From contig WACJ01000274.1 of NCBI GenBank assembly GCA_008973525.1, positions 1,426,001-1,490,000 of the forward strand: a stretch of 64,000 nt of DNA, in the 5' to 3' direction. The DNA is from Stenopsyche tienmushanensis (lineage: Eukaryota > Arthropoda > Insecta > Trichoptera > Stenopsychidae). The position numbers and the translations under genes are program-made. How positions within the stretch are numbered: the first letter of the stretch is position 1; the number at the start of each line of letters is the position of its first letter. The notes under the pieces are model-generated. The model had not been told where the DNA came from. It saw only the letters and a list, made by a program, of their open reading frames with translations, and did not search any database. Below, one piece after another: positions 35,706-49,520 of this stretch.

Positions 35706-38700
35706 TACAAAATAAACTGCCGATAATGCGCGGATAAAAATCTACTCCGCCGTTTTATTTTTCATTTTCAACGTTCGCAAAACGCGGCGTCTAAACTTTG
35801 TAGATAAAGCAGCAGTGCAAATATTGCAGCGTCGAAGCTCAAAGCGATTGCTTACATTCGTACTGAAATCCCAATATTTATTCGGCGCTGCGAAAGATTG
35901 TTTGAGTCGAATCTAAAAACTATTTATGGTCAGCGTCTTGTTTGATTTGCATCCAATTCAAATGCTACATATTTACTTTCAGCATTCAATCGAGCTGATA
36001 AAATTAACCAAAATAAACGTGTGCGAAAAGATACCCCTCAATACACGATCAATTTTTGAGCTATTAACACAGTCTCGTCGGGTTACGCATATGCGCGTCT
36101 TTTGGATATTATTGGTAAACGCGGGAGACGCACTTGTGCGTATTTAGGCATGTGATTAATTGCTGATACTTGTACCACAGCTTAAAAACTACTGCTATGT
36201 TTAAATATTTCTATACAGTGAGATGTTCTTAAAATTTTGTACATTTTTGTATGCAAATTTGATGGAATAAATAGTAAATGTCAAAGTACTCGCTGATATT
36301 ATGCATGATTGAAATTTGATATGTGTTGCCGATTTAATATCATAATGTACAGAACCTTTGTCAATTACAACCGATCCTTAAATAATTGAAATTCCGAATC
36401 TTCATGTGGTACTATGCAATAAATGCGATACGCAGACGATGAAATTTATTTTAAAAAAATTACCTTGCAATAAATTGTCTTATAACGGACATTGAATTTG
36501 AATAAGTATTTTATATCGTCGTTATAAATTGAGATTTTGCTATTATATTTAAAATTTCTGCCGTATTAAATGCAATAGATATCGTTCAATTCGATTTAGG
36601 ACTTCCGTTACCGTTGCCGTTATCAGACGGCGGATATCCTTAAAGCGGCCAAATGGAGCAATCCTCCATTGCAGATAATTTACTACTAATATGGGATGAT
36701 TTTAAATTATTGACGCAAAAGATGTTCTTTGTATTAATTGAGCGTTAATGTGATTTATATTATAAATTGAGATAAAAATTGAAGATGCTCGGGGAGAATT
36801 CGGTATTAGTCTGGGTTTCCACAATGAGATGACAAGAGCAGAGAAATTGTATGGCGCGATAGGAAGTCTACGGGAATGCTCGGTATCTATTGATTAAAAA
36901 CGGGACCCTACTGCCGACCGAGTTGACATTCCAGGATACAAACCCAAAGGGTCTGCATTCTGCCAACTCTGAGGAGTCTACCCATTATTGAGGCGAAAAG
37001 GCCAATCACAACATCTCGAGACCCAATACACATATAGGATGTATTTACTGAGAGAAAATTGCGGCTTAACATTTCCAATCTTGTACACGATTACATCAGA
37101 CCTCTCCGAATGAAGATCTCCACGTGAGAGCTGACTAATTAAGCTCGAAATTTACAAAATATTGCCATTATAAAATAGATCGAATCGAGTAGAATTCCCT
37201 GGGGATTTAATCAGGGGAGAAATTAAAATTTAATGGAAAAAATGTATTAAATTTTAATTTGGGGGATATTCTTTTAGGGATAAACGCCGCGTATTAAAAT
37301 CCCGGTATGTACCGCGACATAAATCACAAAATGGCGGTTAACGGATAAACCAAGCGAAAAATTGAAATGTGCCCAGAGGAGCAGGAAGCTCAAAACGATA
37401 TCTACCTAAGCAAAATACACAGCCACGAAGACGTTAAAGTGGCAATTGGCCTTCGACATGCCAAAAACCAAAAACCCTCTCTTTAAGAAGATCGCACAAA
37501 AGCACTCGCAAATTCTGCGAATGTCGATTTTCACTCGCGATGTTTTATAGAAAGCCAAAAAGGGTGCGATATTAAATATCTATCAGATATTGAAGGGGGT
37601 TCGGAAGTAATTAACGAAATGTCTCAAGTTCTCGTCCTATCGTGATGGAACACCACTACTGACCCCCCTTTGAATATCTCGTTTCGCCGCCGAATAAAGT
37701 TTTATATTTTCTGCGATAATATTTTCATTGGGCGGCGTAAAGATCCAATCATTTCTTAAAAAGCCAATTAAAGAGAGGAAAAAGGTGTTTTTGAGCTTTC
37801 ACGGATCGATGAATCGCCCGGGGCGCGTGTGTCTATAAGCACTTCTATTTTAATTAAATAGTTTCTCCTATTAGCGGAAGACGAAGAAAACGCTCACGAA
37901 ATAAAGAGAAATAATGATGACTTCTGACGGAAACGGGCGTTGAAATAAAATTGATAGAATTTCATGCGACATTTTTAGCCATCGGCATGTTTTTTGCCTT
38001 GATTTAGGCAACAAAAATTAAAATCCCATAAAAAACTAATCCCAATTAGTCCCATTGATAAAATTCCGGATCATTAGAAACGAGCATAAATTCATAAAAT
38101 TCGCGAAATTCCAGACAAAATTGATTAATACAAAAATACATGCAAAAACAATGTGCCATTAATATAATATAATTATCATGAATTCCATACGTAAATGGAA
38201 AGTTGTTCGTTCGGGCACGCGATGTTGATGATAATCGCTAATTGTCCTTAATACTTCAATGAACATAATAATCATATTTGTTATATTCATGCGTGATGAT
38301 ACAAGAAAAATACTTACGAAATATACGATAATTATATATATATAAGTGATTAATTGGGGGTTGGTAATTGTATGAAGGAGAATTCAATTTTGTTGGAATT
38401 CAATCTCAAATAATTTGTACAAGATATATTGTTTTTATAATAAGATCCATCTCTTTTTTATGCCGTATTAAGAGACCTTTATTCAATGGAGCTTATAAGA
38501 GATTCCCAAAGTAAAAACGAAGACGGAGAGAAGATGAATAATCCGAGAGCCACGAAAACGATAATGATGTCGTTTGAAAATTAAGCAAAGCGATTTTTTA
38601 TTGAATAGTTGAATTCAATTAGTCGATCTTTGGAAGAAAATCTTTTGAATTTTCCTCGCGCAAAACTTACGATGTAGAAAATAGATATCGAATTGACGCT

Positions 38701-39469
38701 CGACTATGGGGGCAAGGATCAATGATGGATGAGATAAATTTTAAATTGACTCCCATGAAATGGAATGAAATGGCATTTCCTACAGAAAACTTCCAACTTT
38801 ATTCACTTTTGTAAGACAGGGGGATTATTCTTTTAATGTGAATCGTTAGACGAAGAAAGGATATTTCATTCTTTCGCTCTTCGCGAGATCAAATCGCGGT
38901 GGAGTGATAATACGATGGCTTTGTGTTCGTCTCCGATTTAAAATGCGAGCCCCGCCGAAGAAGTCGTCGAAAAATTCATAAACGAAGGCATGTTAATCCT
39001 TTGCCAATTATTACATCCAAAGGATGTCCGCGGATTGAATACCTCTCGCTTAAAATCTATATTCAAATGAATAAATATGAATTCAGATTTACAATTCAGA
39101 TTCGTCTCAATATTTTTGTTCGCGGGAACGACGGCACAGATGGAAACTAGCTTAATTATCATGCATATATCAAACACAAACAATAATTTAATCGAAAAAT
39201 AGTGATCCAATATTCATGTCCGGCATAACAACGAGGGATAAGACTTTGAATTGGCATTACATCACGTAGCGTGTTTTCCAATTTCCAATTTGCTGGATGT
39301 GCTTGCGAATATAAAATATGCCGGAATGATGCAGAAATTCTATTATTTTCACAATGGAAATTGTGACCGTTAGTGTTTTTTTTAATAAGAACTATTATTT
39401 GAGCAAACAAATCTAATAAATAGCTTAAATCACATTAAATCCATCAACTTACCCCCTGAAGATGATACA
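35706..39469. other. Unique AT-rich DNA
   Basis: No gene or shared repeat was recognised over about 3.8 kb. CAAAATGGCGG at 37327-37337 fits the YY1/Pho consensus. Confidence 0.4.
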
Positions 39470-40266
39470 AGATGTTTTGCACATGGACCGACATTTTTTA
39501 TTTTTTTTATTTTGATTTAAGAAGGTATTTTGCTACGTTTCACACATAGTTCCTATATCATAAGCATCAGGTTGTCGAAATATTTTTTTCTTTCAACATT
39601 TTGAAAAATATCCAATACTTTACATTTAAATTTACTTTTTAATCTGTGGTCGTAATAGATCCAGATAACTGTTTTTGTATTTTGTAATATATTTCTGATC
39701 TAAATAAATCATTATTTTAAGCAATTGGTTTAAAGAAAATTACTCCCGAGCTTCCAAATTTACATAAAATGTGCCCTTTCCAACGATATGCTACATGCCA
39801 TACAAATCATTCAATAAATCGTTAAACTTGAAGAAGTACCAGTTGGGCAGGGTCAGGGTTAAGAACATACTTTTTATGGTTAAGATATTTATATTTAATT
39901 CCAAATTTTGTTTAAATTGGCCACCTCTGCTTCGTATACACGCACGACACCTTTTCTTTATTTAAACTGTAGTTGTCTGAAGGAGCATTTCCTCCTATAT
40001 ATTTGCAAAGGCGGCGTTTATTCGTTTTAATTAGAATTTCTTTTGTGGGCACTTCTTTTGAGTAAATTAATTCTCTTGGCAGCCCTATTGCGAGACTTGC
40101 ACGATCTCTAGACCTGACACCACTGAAGTTTTTTGCCTGGGGATGTCCCCTATTCCGTGGTTCGCACAGTCTCCAGACTTGACACTGGTGAATTAAAAAG
40201 TTATCACGATTTAAAGGTGAAACAACTCAACTCAAAAAAAATGGTTGATCCACGTGCAAAAATCGG
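39470..40266 (-). mobile_element. E-family IS630/Tc1-like element (E5), rearranged
   Basis: The left end GATGTTTTGCACATGGACCG (39471-39490) and the subterminal GCTACGTTTCACACATAG match E4 and E6. Reading the minus strand, 40080 to 40010 matches the C-terminal tail of E2 (GAAGTGCCCACAAAAGAAAT, the VPTKEI codons). The DLTPLDFF box, however, lies on the plus strand (40114 onward: LDLTPL.FFAWG) and is duplicated after 65 bp at 40179. The right end reads GATCCACGTGCAAAA, the 3' terminus in plus orientation. The element is therefore internally inverted as well as deleted, and not functional. Confidence 0.65.
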
Positions 40267-41770
40267 CTTGCTATTTATTCTGAGCTTATAAAATAGAAGA
40301 TTTGAAATTGGTAAGCGATAAAATCGATAGCCAAACACAATAAAAGAAATCCGTAATAAAAAATATCTGTAAAGGATAAATCCCTTTATTAATCCTATGA
40401 TGGATATTTCTGAAATCCCTATGGATTTGCGGTTATTGGAAGGATTATTTGATAGTTATCAAGAACTAATTATTGCTTATTATACATTTTGTTCATCAAT
40501 TGGCTTGTCTTCAAACTGCAAGCGTTTATTTGATGAGGTTCGCTTGAATATCTGGATATGGCATGTGATTATGATTTTCCTTAATTACATGAAACATCAA
40601 TTATATAATAGACTCTTGAATTTGTATCCCCCCTATTTAAAAGTATAGAAAACATAGCAATTCAAAGCATTCGGGGTTTGTTGAATAAACAAAATAAATA
40701 GCGAAACCACAAAAGTAAAGTCGAAAGGTTCTGTTTAATCTCCCAAGTTATATGATTGACACTGCTTACTTAACAAATACCGTACACATACACAACCAAA
40801 TATGCGTTCTATATTTGGAGATACCAATTTGGACATTTTTACCCAGCCATAATGGATTTTTAAGTTTCGTTCTGGGCATATGTTCACCGAAGACAAAGTG
40901 GATCCTAGATGTCTAGCCGAGATTGATGACGCTGGTATAATCATAAAATGAAGTTACTTCAAGTTTTTGTTTAAATATTTAGCAATAAAAATAACCACAC
41001 AATTCTTTCATGTTGTTATCCCGCGAGTCAGCATCTTTCGCCTATCTATTATTCAGTTCTTCGTGGAAGTACGTCCCGGGAAGAAAAAAATAAAGCTCAT
41101 CCACACGGCGAAGAATACACCCCGTATTTCATTAGTGCCTGGCAAACAGAACGAGACTTTCCGGCTACAGAAAATTACTCCATCTTTACGACACCAACAA
41201 GTTCGGAGTTGAGCACAAACTTTTATTAAGTCCTCCAGTAGTAAAAAGATTCATTTCACGATGCGGACATACGCACTACACGACGAGATAGGCTTTATTA
41301 GGGCGAAATTCATAATATGGCCGTGACGTAATATTTGATGCTCACAATATGTGCGGCCAGTGGTGGATTTATGGCGTTGTTACTCATGGGCACTAAGCAT
41401 TATGGCGCCCTTATTTTATAACAATCTTCTGCGAAAGATAGCCCCGAGTACGCCGGGATTTGATGGAGGACATTTTTGGAACGTGTGGACATTTAATTTG
41501 ACGATTTTTTATTTATTAATCCCATTATGGGTCGTAATATGTTGGGAGGGGGAGGGTGGGCGAAGACGCGCCATAAATACTACCACGCTTTACTTGATCA
41601 TACAGTCCATCAATCACCATGCAATGGTGATTACGAGTGTTGTACGCGTGTAAAGAGTTCTCATCTATACGATCAAATACAAACTCTTCTTAAAATGTCG
41701 TATCCATTATCAAACATACGCAATCTCCATAGGAGACGTTTATAATAGATATGAAGGCGATGGATAAATG
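40267..41770. other. Unique DNA, no gene recognised
   Basis: ORFs at 40397-40648 (83 codons) and 41351-41653 (100 codons) have no recognisable domains and lie in overlapping frames. Neither is supported. Confidence 0.4.
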
Positions 41771-41806
41771 TGGTGGTTTTCCATTGTCTTTTCCATACGT
41801 TTAAGC
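41771..41806 (+). repeat. Short dispersed repeat, copy 2
   Basis: The second copy of the GGTGGTTTTCCATTGTCTT segment found at 2133-2170, in the same orientation. Confidence 0.5.
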
Positions 41807-42289
41807 TATTTGTATCAGATCTACGAGCGAATAACGAAGTTATCATTCAATCTAAATCTATATACGGACGATCTCTCCCGATATAGATGGAGTCTTCTAG
41901 ATTGATATATATTATTGATTTAAGTATTTTTGACACAACGAATATTTTTGCGGCCCAGCCAACAAAAAACACACTAAAAAAATGAAAGAAAAACTCAATC
42001 TTCAGAGCGATAAGGATGATGCTCGTGTCTTAACTACCAAAAACAAACGCATGGATTCATCTTTGTGGAAAATGTGTTATCATATGTCAAAAAAGTTATC
42101 AATTTCATAAGATCTCGAGACTTAAATCAGCGATAATTTTTCGCTTTCTTAAGTGAATTAGAATGCGAATATTCCACTCTATCTTACTATGCTACGTACG
42201 TTGGTTATCTTGCTACAAGATTCTCAAACAATTCTAGGAAGCAAAGAAATGTATCTGTTTATAGTATCTAAAAATCAAGACCCAAGCAA
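41807..42289. other. AT-rich DNA, no gene recognised
   Basis: I saw no coding signal here, although the hAT fossil that follows may extend into it in unreadable form. Confidence 0.4.
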
Positions 42290-42500
42290 GATTTATCCTT
42301 CATGGTTGATATAACAAAACACTTATATCAAATCATTGCGAACTTGTGTGACAAAATTAAGGCATTCAAATGTAAGCTAGTTCTTGGGGAAACGCAGTTG
42401 AAAAGCGGAAATTTAAGGCATTTTCCGACATGCGACATGAACAAATCATGTTTAGGTGAAAGGGCATTGTATCAAAAATATGCGAAAAAAATTTGAAAGC
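42290..42500 (+). pseudogene. hAT transposase fossil (GTF2IRD2/ZBED5-like middle region)
   Basis: The 64-codon frame reads FMVDITKHLYQIIANLCDKI, then KAFKCKLVLGETQLKSGNLR and HFPTC. In hAT transposases of the GTF2IRD2/ZBED5-like type the corresponding region is LA.L.DIT.HLN.LN, then L...V.AF..KL.LWE.QL..GN..HFP, which this matches well. Flanking catalytic regions are not readable. This is a degraded piece of a transposase about 600 residues long in active relatives. The 16.96 kb scrap is from an earlier part of the same type of protein but need not be the same family. Confidence 0.8.
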
Positions 42501-45500
42501 AAGATTTACAGACTTTACAGATTTTTTTCAATACATATAGAAGCAGTGTCTGACCATATGTAAATAGAGGTGATTAAAATTCCTGAAGTGCCTGAATTTT
42601 AGAGAGATTTACCAGTCAAAATGAAATAATTTCCATGTTTGGAAGTACTTATCGGTGAATAAATCTCCAGTCAGATCCAACATAAACGATGCTTACCTTG
42701 GGTCAGTTTTGAAAGTAATCATTGCTAGCAGTATTGTCAGAGCTATAAAGGTGCTCAAAGAATATGTTCATCCTTTGAAATACACGATTTCCTTTTATGT
42801 GGCTTGTAGAAATCGTGGTTGAAATATCATCATTTGACTTACATTTATATGACTTTTTGCGACCCTCTTAATTTTTTCTAATGATTTTCAATTTATATCA
42901 TTCTTATGAGTTCCTTTTTGAATTATGTAAATATATATCGTTCTTACTTTGATGATTTTTTTAAAAACTCATTTAAAAAATCAAATTTGTTCGTCATTCT
43001 TCATTTAGATACAGTTTTATCTATCGGCACTAAAAGGGAAAATTTGTTTCCAAAATATCCAATAAATATTTTGCATCACAATAAATAGATAAAAATTAAT
43101 TTAGCAATTATTATCAAGTTCAAGCTGGTAGATTTCACTTTATATAATAGTTTAAGTCCCAAGAATAGTTTTGATATCCATGGATTTCGATCGCTTTCGA
43201 CAAACTTAAGACAAAGATCTTTCTAAAGTTTTGTTTGCATACAAATACGCCACTCGAGGGCTCGATGAAGGATTACATTATAACAATCACAGATTTATCA
43301 ACAGGTTAAGAATAATTTTCAATTGATGTAAATTGCTTTCTGACAATTGTTTGTAAGCATGATTTACGATGATTTTGCATATTTATAAATAAATTATATT
43401 CGTATTACTCATTGAACATGATATGCGATTCTTGACCATATGAGTCGTTGGATTATAACTTCAGTGATGATATTACTCATAGAATAATCGTAATAAAATC
43501 ATAATGGTTTGCATATTGAAAATAAAGGGGTGTTAAAAATAATAGTAATAGTAATAAAAATCGCCATATTTTTATTTATTAATTTTATTACAATAAAATA
43601 CATTTGGCATATACATGAATGTGTTAAATGATTGTGTAAATATGCGGTTGAATATTTTTGTGTGAAATGTTCTATTCATGTAAATATGGGTTGCATTATT
43701 ATTAAATAAACAAGGCTACACTCTAAAGTCCTTCATCCTCCCGGGACATATTTATCAAACAGGATTAACATATCTTTGATATTTGTTAAAGTAAACGAAG
43801 AAAACTTGTTAGTCGTTAATAGTATGTACATATTTATAAAGTTGGATTAAAGGAGTCGTGTTCAGAAATAACAAACAATTTTGTGTCGCGTTCAGTTTGA
43901 TAATTCTCACACCTTTTATCTCCGGGGTTGTTAAAGGGATATACAGGACCGGTTCCGTAATACAGTTTTGTTGGAAATTTGTTTGGGCTCAACAAACTGA
44001 ATAAAAAGTGGAAGTTTGTCAAGTTCCGCTCGGTGGTTAGGCATCCGAAGATCAGACAAATTTCCTGGAATCCAGCCCGCCCCGGGTAAAGCCATGTGTT
44101 AGAACGGTCCACACACAAACGAGCGAGTTTTCAGCACAGGGTGTTCTTAAAATAGATCCACAAATATTTCCAATTAAAAGCGACAACTTATGCCCGACAC
44201 GGCGTCGTAAGACAAACACGACTTAATTGCGGATTCCATGTTAATAGATACAATTGAGCCCACGAACATTTTTTTCAAAATGCCAAATTGAAATTGGAAG
44301 GATCCAGCGGAGAATAATGAAGTAAATAGACTGCATAATTAAGAGCAAAGTGGAATCAGAAAGAAAAATTAGACCAAAGTGGGTGTTCATCCATTAGTGG
44401 GTGCTGCTAACGACAGTCATGATTATTCGGAGATCTCCAAGCGAAATTAACATTTGAAATATTTTCATTTTCAACATTATGCTGACTAAATCAATAAGAT
44501 ATATAACACTTGATCTATTATATACATCAATTCTTATTTGGATATTAACGCATTTTTACAGTTATATACGCTAAGGAATTCTACCTTGGGGATTCATAGG
44601 GGGAAAAATAGATATAGGGATGCACTAATTAGATAGAATTTATAAATATCAAATATATCAATCTATGCAATTGTATTTATCGAAAAGAAAGAAATGTGTA
44701 TAAACTTGGCTTTGGAAAAATCGATTGCGATTATAAATATTTAGTTAATTCCAAATCAGTCTGGATTCAACAATGATCGAACTAAGATGAATAATACCTG
44801 CATAATGCATCATTCATCATTTGGTTTATTTGGTCAAGATGCATTTATTCAGACAACGTTTTATGCTATGGAAGAGCAAAAATCGCTGCAAAAGTTCGAA
44901 GAGTTGAAAGAAATATGAGAAAATTATGCAAAAGGAAGTCAAGTCTGATTGGAAGCTGTGACGGGGCACCCAAAGACAGATTTGTAAACGGAAGATTAAA
45001 CGTCAAAAACGTTAGAGATACAAATGAATGAAAGCAGCTAATGTGTTATTGATTTAGCTACATAATTATGTTAGCGAAATGAGACATTATATTTGGAGCA
45101 CCCTGTACATTTTTCATGTATTGTATCTGGAGTCCTCAATAACGCCAGCGCTTAAAAGTAACGCTCGCGGCTTACATAAATATTTGTTCTACATCACAGA
45201 AACTATGTATTCTAATAATTTTTATACAAGATCGAGTACCATCTTTATTGCGGCCATTAATAATATCGGATTTTTGCCGTCGCGTTAAAAATACATTACA
45301 CAGGATCACCTTCGGGAGCGTGGCAAATCCATTTTTACGACCCGTCTGCGGTCGGGACGATTCTTCCTCCGAGCTCGGTTCAACTTTGTCCGAGAATAGT
45401 TGAACAGAATGCTGCGGTCTGATGAAATGGGATACCTCAGTCGCTCACTCAAGGAGGTTGTGATGGTTTCTGCGAATACGCGATTCAGACATCACACCCA

Positions 45501-48059
45501 GGTTGAGTGAGTGGCCGAAATATCCCAAACGGTCGTCGATCCTTGATGTTCTTCGGCTAAATGAGATAAATACAAAATTCGAACACAACGCTCAAATGCT
45601 CAAAAAAGACACAGACGATGTGAGTATACAAATTTGAAATTGGCCTTATCTCGCCAGTATTATTGCAAAGGCGTGCCATTTTCAGGTTTTGCCAACGTAT
45701 ACATGCGTCGTAAATAAAGTAGATTAAAAATATTAAATGGAAAATAGTTGTGAAGCACAAGTATGTATAAATTAAGGGAATATGACGGGGTTTTAATATA
45801 AAACAGCGTTTTGCTGAAAATATATGGGTTTATTTGGCCCTTTTCGGCTCTCCCGAGACGCAGCTCGCTTATCCCCGAGATCTGGAGCTGAATAGAGGCT
45901 GCCTCTCGGATGAAATTATTTCGCTTGTTATAATTATTTACGGGAATTGATATCGATTCAATTAGAAAAGGCGCGCTCGTTTGATCGCGGATGGTTGCAA
46001 TTTTATTGTATTTAGCCTCAATTGTCGCTCATTGTTTCATTGTCAACCCATGCGAGGAAGAACGATAGCGTTATCTAAACCACAAGTACAATTAGCTGTC
46101 CACATAGTAACACTATCCGCTTTCGACGATTTTATTTATCGATGTCTCGGGCAAACGGGCGTTATTGAAATGTATCCATATTTGTGGGGTTTTTTAGGTC
46201 TTATTCTCGAGAGCACGCGAGATATCTGCTTTCCTGAGAGAAACACTTTAGTTTGCGCGAGCTCAATAGGTGTCACTTGATGTCGTCGAAGGTTTTATGG
46301 CCCCGAGAGACAGATGCTGCGAATTTTGCAGCTATCTCTCGGTCGGAGGATAGGTTTTATGTTTTTCGGTTATCCGGGGGTTGCTGATGTGGTCGACTTT
46401 AAAAAAAGTCATATGCATTACGAGTTTAAGAACGTAAGCGCAGTGATTTCATATTCGGTATGTTTTATACAGGCACAGGGCGATGATAAAACATTGGCAA
46501 CGTGCAGTAAATTCCAAATTTCATCATCATCAACATTGACCTTTTTCCCATTTTGTTTAATGCTTAAAAGTTATTTTAACAGAAATTTAGTATTTTAAAA
46601 TGAATTTCATGTAAGCATATCATGTAAATTTGATAACATTCCATATCATCATTTCGGGAGTGAGGTTCTATTTGTTGAGCTCAGCTTCGTTATATATTTA
46701 ACAAACAATGTCCAAAATGTACAGGAATTGATAAAATGCTTTTATCAAATGAAATTCATCAGTAAAAACTAAAAAAATGTACAGCGTACTTCGAATCCAG
46801 CACTTTAATAGTCCATTGTCTGTCGGGCTGACACATATGACCTTGCTATCAATTCTCTATTTTAATGTATTATTAAAAGCGAGAGGTCAACATCTCGTCC
46901 CGAGCTAATATGACCTCATGTAATCTCGCATTTGAAGAGTTCCAAGATTCGATGTGCGAAATGATGAAATATATCCATTTTTCGGCAAGATATCTTACGC
47001 GTTACGGCGTCGATTTTGCGTCCTCAAGCGAAAAAAACGAAGGGAGGCTCCGAGGGCGATATTAACAGCGGAAAGGAAACTATTTGCCTCATATTTGTAG
47101 GCGGGTCTTTATAAATAAGATTTCGTCGCGAACGACATCTGGGAATAAGCAACCGGTTATATAAAAACCGGTTAAGGCGTCCCTTCGTCATCCCCGTGAC
47201 GGGGGAAAAAAACTTACGAAGATCTGAGTCCCTTTTTCTGAGTTTTTCCGACGACTTCTTATTCACGTCACTCCTCTCATTCTCTTTCGGGAGGATCCCG
47301 AAGCGAAAGCCTCAGGGCTGAAGAATGTCGGGCGCGAATCTCAACCGCTTACTATGTGAGAATATCCCATAATTACTAAAGAGTCTGCTTTCAAAGAATA
47401 TAATATTTTTTACACGACGCAAAAACGAATCCAAAAGAATATATACATTAAACGAATTTATCCGGATTTTTTTTGAAGGGATGATTTCCGAATGATTTTA
47501 AGAATCTAATATAAATTTTCAATAGGAACACCCCGTTCCCGATGCATAAATTATTCGCAAAATTGAATTCATAATGTCGTCCCATATTGTATAAAAATAA
47601 ATTCGCAAAATTTAAGGGTTGAATTGCATCAAAATTAGGTCTGAACGCCCGTTTGCCGACCAAATCGAATAAACACATTAAGCACGGCGACCATATAACT
47701 AATTAAAACACCTGTTGCCGTACGGCATGCTTCGATATATCGTCACATTCGGCGATATTTAAATTCGCAAGCACTTCAATGTGTTAAATTCATATTTCGA
47801 TCGAATCACATCGCGTTAAAATGTCATTTTGTATGATGTTTATCGGACGGTTGAATTTTAGATTGCATATGGATTTTGATTATTTTAATATGCGCTTTTA
47901 AGATTCTTGTTTAAATTATAGCAATTGATGATTCGATGCGAAATTGTTGCGAATGAGAATATTCGATCGATCAATCGTTGGGGTATAAGTATGACATGGA
48001 TGACCTCGTTTGGGAATCGTTCACCTTCTTCCCTCCGGGAGGTCCTTGTCCTTTCGATG
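42501..48059. other. Long unique AT-rich stretch
   Basis: About 5.5 kb with no recognised gene. GGAGCACCCTGTACA at about 45098-45112 resembles a CAGGGTG-type transposon tip without a partner. ORFs at 45981-46280 and 46314-46598 (99 and 94 codons) have no domain I recognise. Confidence 0.4.
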
Positions 48060-48540
48060 ACGTATATGTATGAAATATGGATGTGGACGTTCAAGTCGCC
48101 TTAATTGCCCTTTGGCCGATATTATGGCAAAATTTGACGTGTACATCGACGACCCCGTCCGCGCCTCGCGTTCTATAAGGGCCCCGGTGAGGCTCGACTC
48201 GCTAACATGGTCTATTACATGCCGCGAGCTCCGGATGATTGATGCTGTTTGCACACCCGACCGAAAAAGGGTGGCTTACCCCCCGCAACCCGGGGTGGAG
48301 TTCGAACGGGAGGACTTTCTCACCGAAAATTTTCATCAGATTTCATCCCCCGGTCCCGGGCGAATGCATGAATTGATAGCCGGCTTTAATTCGCCCATTT
48401 TTTATTCATACAATATTTTATTCACAGGGCTGTTTATTCCGAAATAAATTGAGGCCATTCCTTTCCGCGAACGTCGGGGGCCCGCGAGTCTGCGGGCTAT
48501 AAAATTTCGGGCGGCGCTCTAATAGCCGCTTCCGGATCCG
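48060..48540. promoter_or_regulatory. GC/CpG-rich block with two-strand ORFs
   Basis: This block is clearly more GC- and CpG-rich than its flanks. It holds a 125-codon plus-strand frame (48070-48447) and a 77-codon minus-strand frame (48021-48254), neither with a recognisable domain. Composition rather than coding probably explains the open frames. A CpG-rich promoter or enhancer is the leading reading; an unrecognised exon is the alternative. Confidence 0.25.
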
Positions 48541-49199
48541 GATGGATGCGAAAATTAGGGGTCAAATAGTAACGAATTAAAAATATTGCATTACGTGCCC
48601 GATAAATTCGGCGGCGATTTAATGTACCGGTCGAATGAAAGTTTGCGTCGTCTGGGTGTCTTTTTGAGCGATCATCACGTTTGACATATTTGCAACATAA
48701 TCAACATGCAGATGTTATTTTTTTAAAGAAAATAGGATGTGATGAAATCGTGAATTTTCGGATCCAATGTGATCGATTCCCGGACGGAATCTAAGGCACA
48801 CTTTCGGATGAAATTTCAGGATGTTCACACATTTCGATTCGAATTACACAGTTCGTTCGGGGTTGTATTTAACTTTACGAAGCTGTCCATGTCCACATAA
48901 TGATTTTGACATTAACAAGGTCACATTTGAGGAGCACATTTTTTTTTTTTGGGATTTGTGTATTTTTTGAGATGTATGTGTGTGCTGCATGAATTTTTTC
49001 AGGAAAATCACTGAACAATCTCAAAAGTGCACTAAAATACCGAAAGAGTTTCACGTCGACGAATTCCAGAGCGTCGCGGCAGAGATCGTATGTCCTTTTC
49101 GAGTTCTGCCGTTTCTTTTCCAAGTTTTTCTGTTTTTTTTTGTTTGAAGAAAATGTTTGGGATTCGCAACGTTTCGAAGAAAGCGGCGTCTGTTCAACT
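48541..49199. other. AT-rich DNA flanking the GC block
   Basis: A T10+ run lies near 48940 and another T-rich run near 49130-49145. No gene was recognised. Confidence 0.4.
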
Positions 49200-49520
49200 T
49201 TATGCACGATTTTTAAGGGGTTTTGACCGAGCGCGGGGTTGAAACGAATTGTACCATATGCGCACAAATTAGGGGCGAGTCTCGCAGGGGAATGCACTCG
49301 GGAATAGCGAGACAAGTGTCCCTCACGGAGGCCTTCCTCCGACTGAAGCTGTCGGGCGTCGGGCGGGCAGTCGGGAGTCGGGAGGCGTTGCGCGCGCCGC
49401 CGCCAGATGGCAGCACTGTGGAGCTTTGGCGCTGTGCATGTGGAAGTGTATGGAATATGGAGAATGGAGTATGGAGGCAGAAAGCTCATCCGGTGCGGCC
49501 CTGTGATCTTCCGGCCTATA
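49200..49520. promoter_or_regulatory. GC-rich block with CTCF-like motif
   Basis: CCGCCAGATGGCAGC at 49400-49414 fits the CTCF core (CC.CCAG.TGGCAG) on the plus strand, inside the most GC-rich part of the block. Long frames are open in at least three registers here, including 218 codons on minus (48875-49531) and 129 on plus (49223-49612), which is expected where stop codons are rare. No domain was recognised. Promoter or insulator function is inference. Confidence 0.3.
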
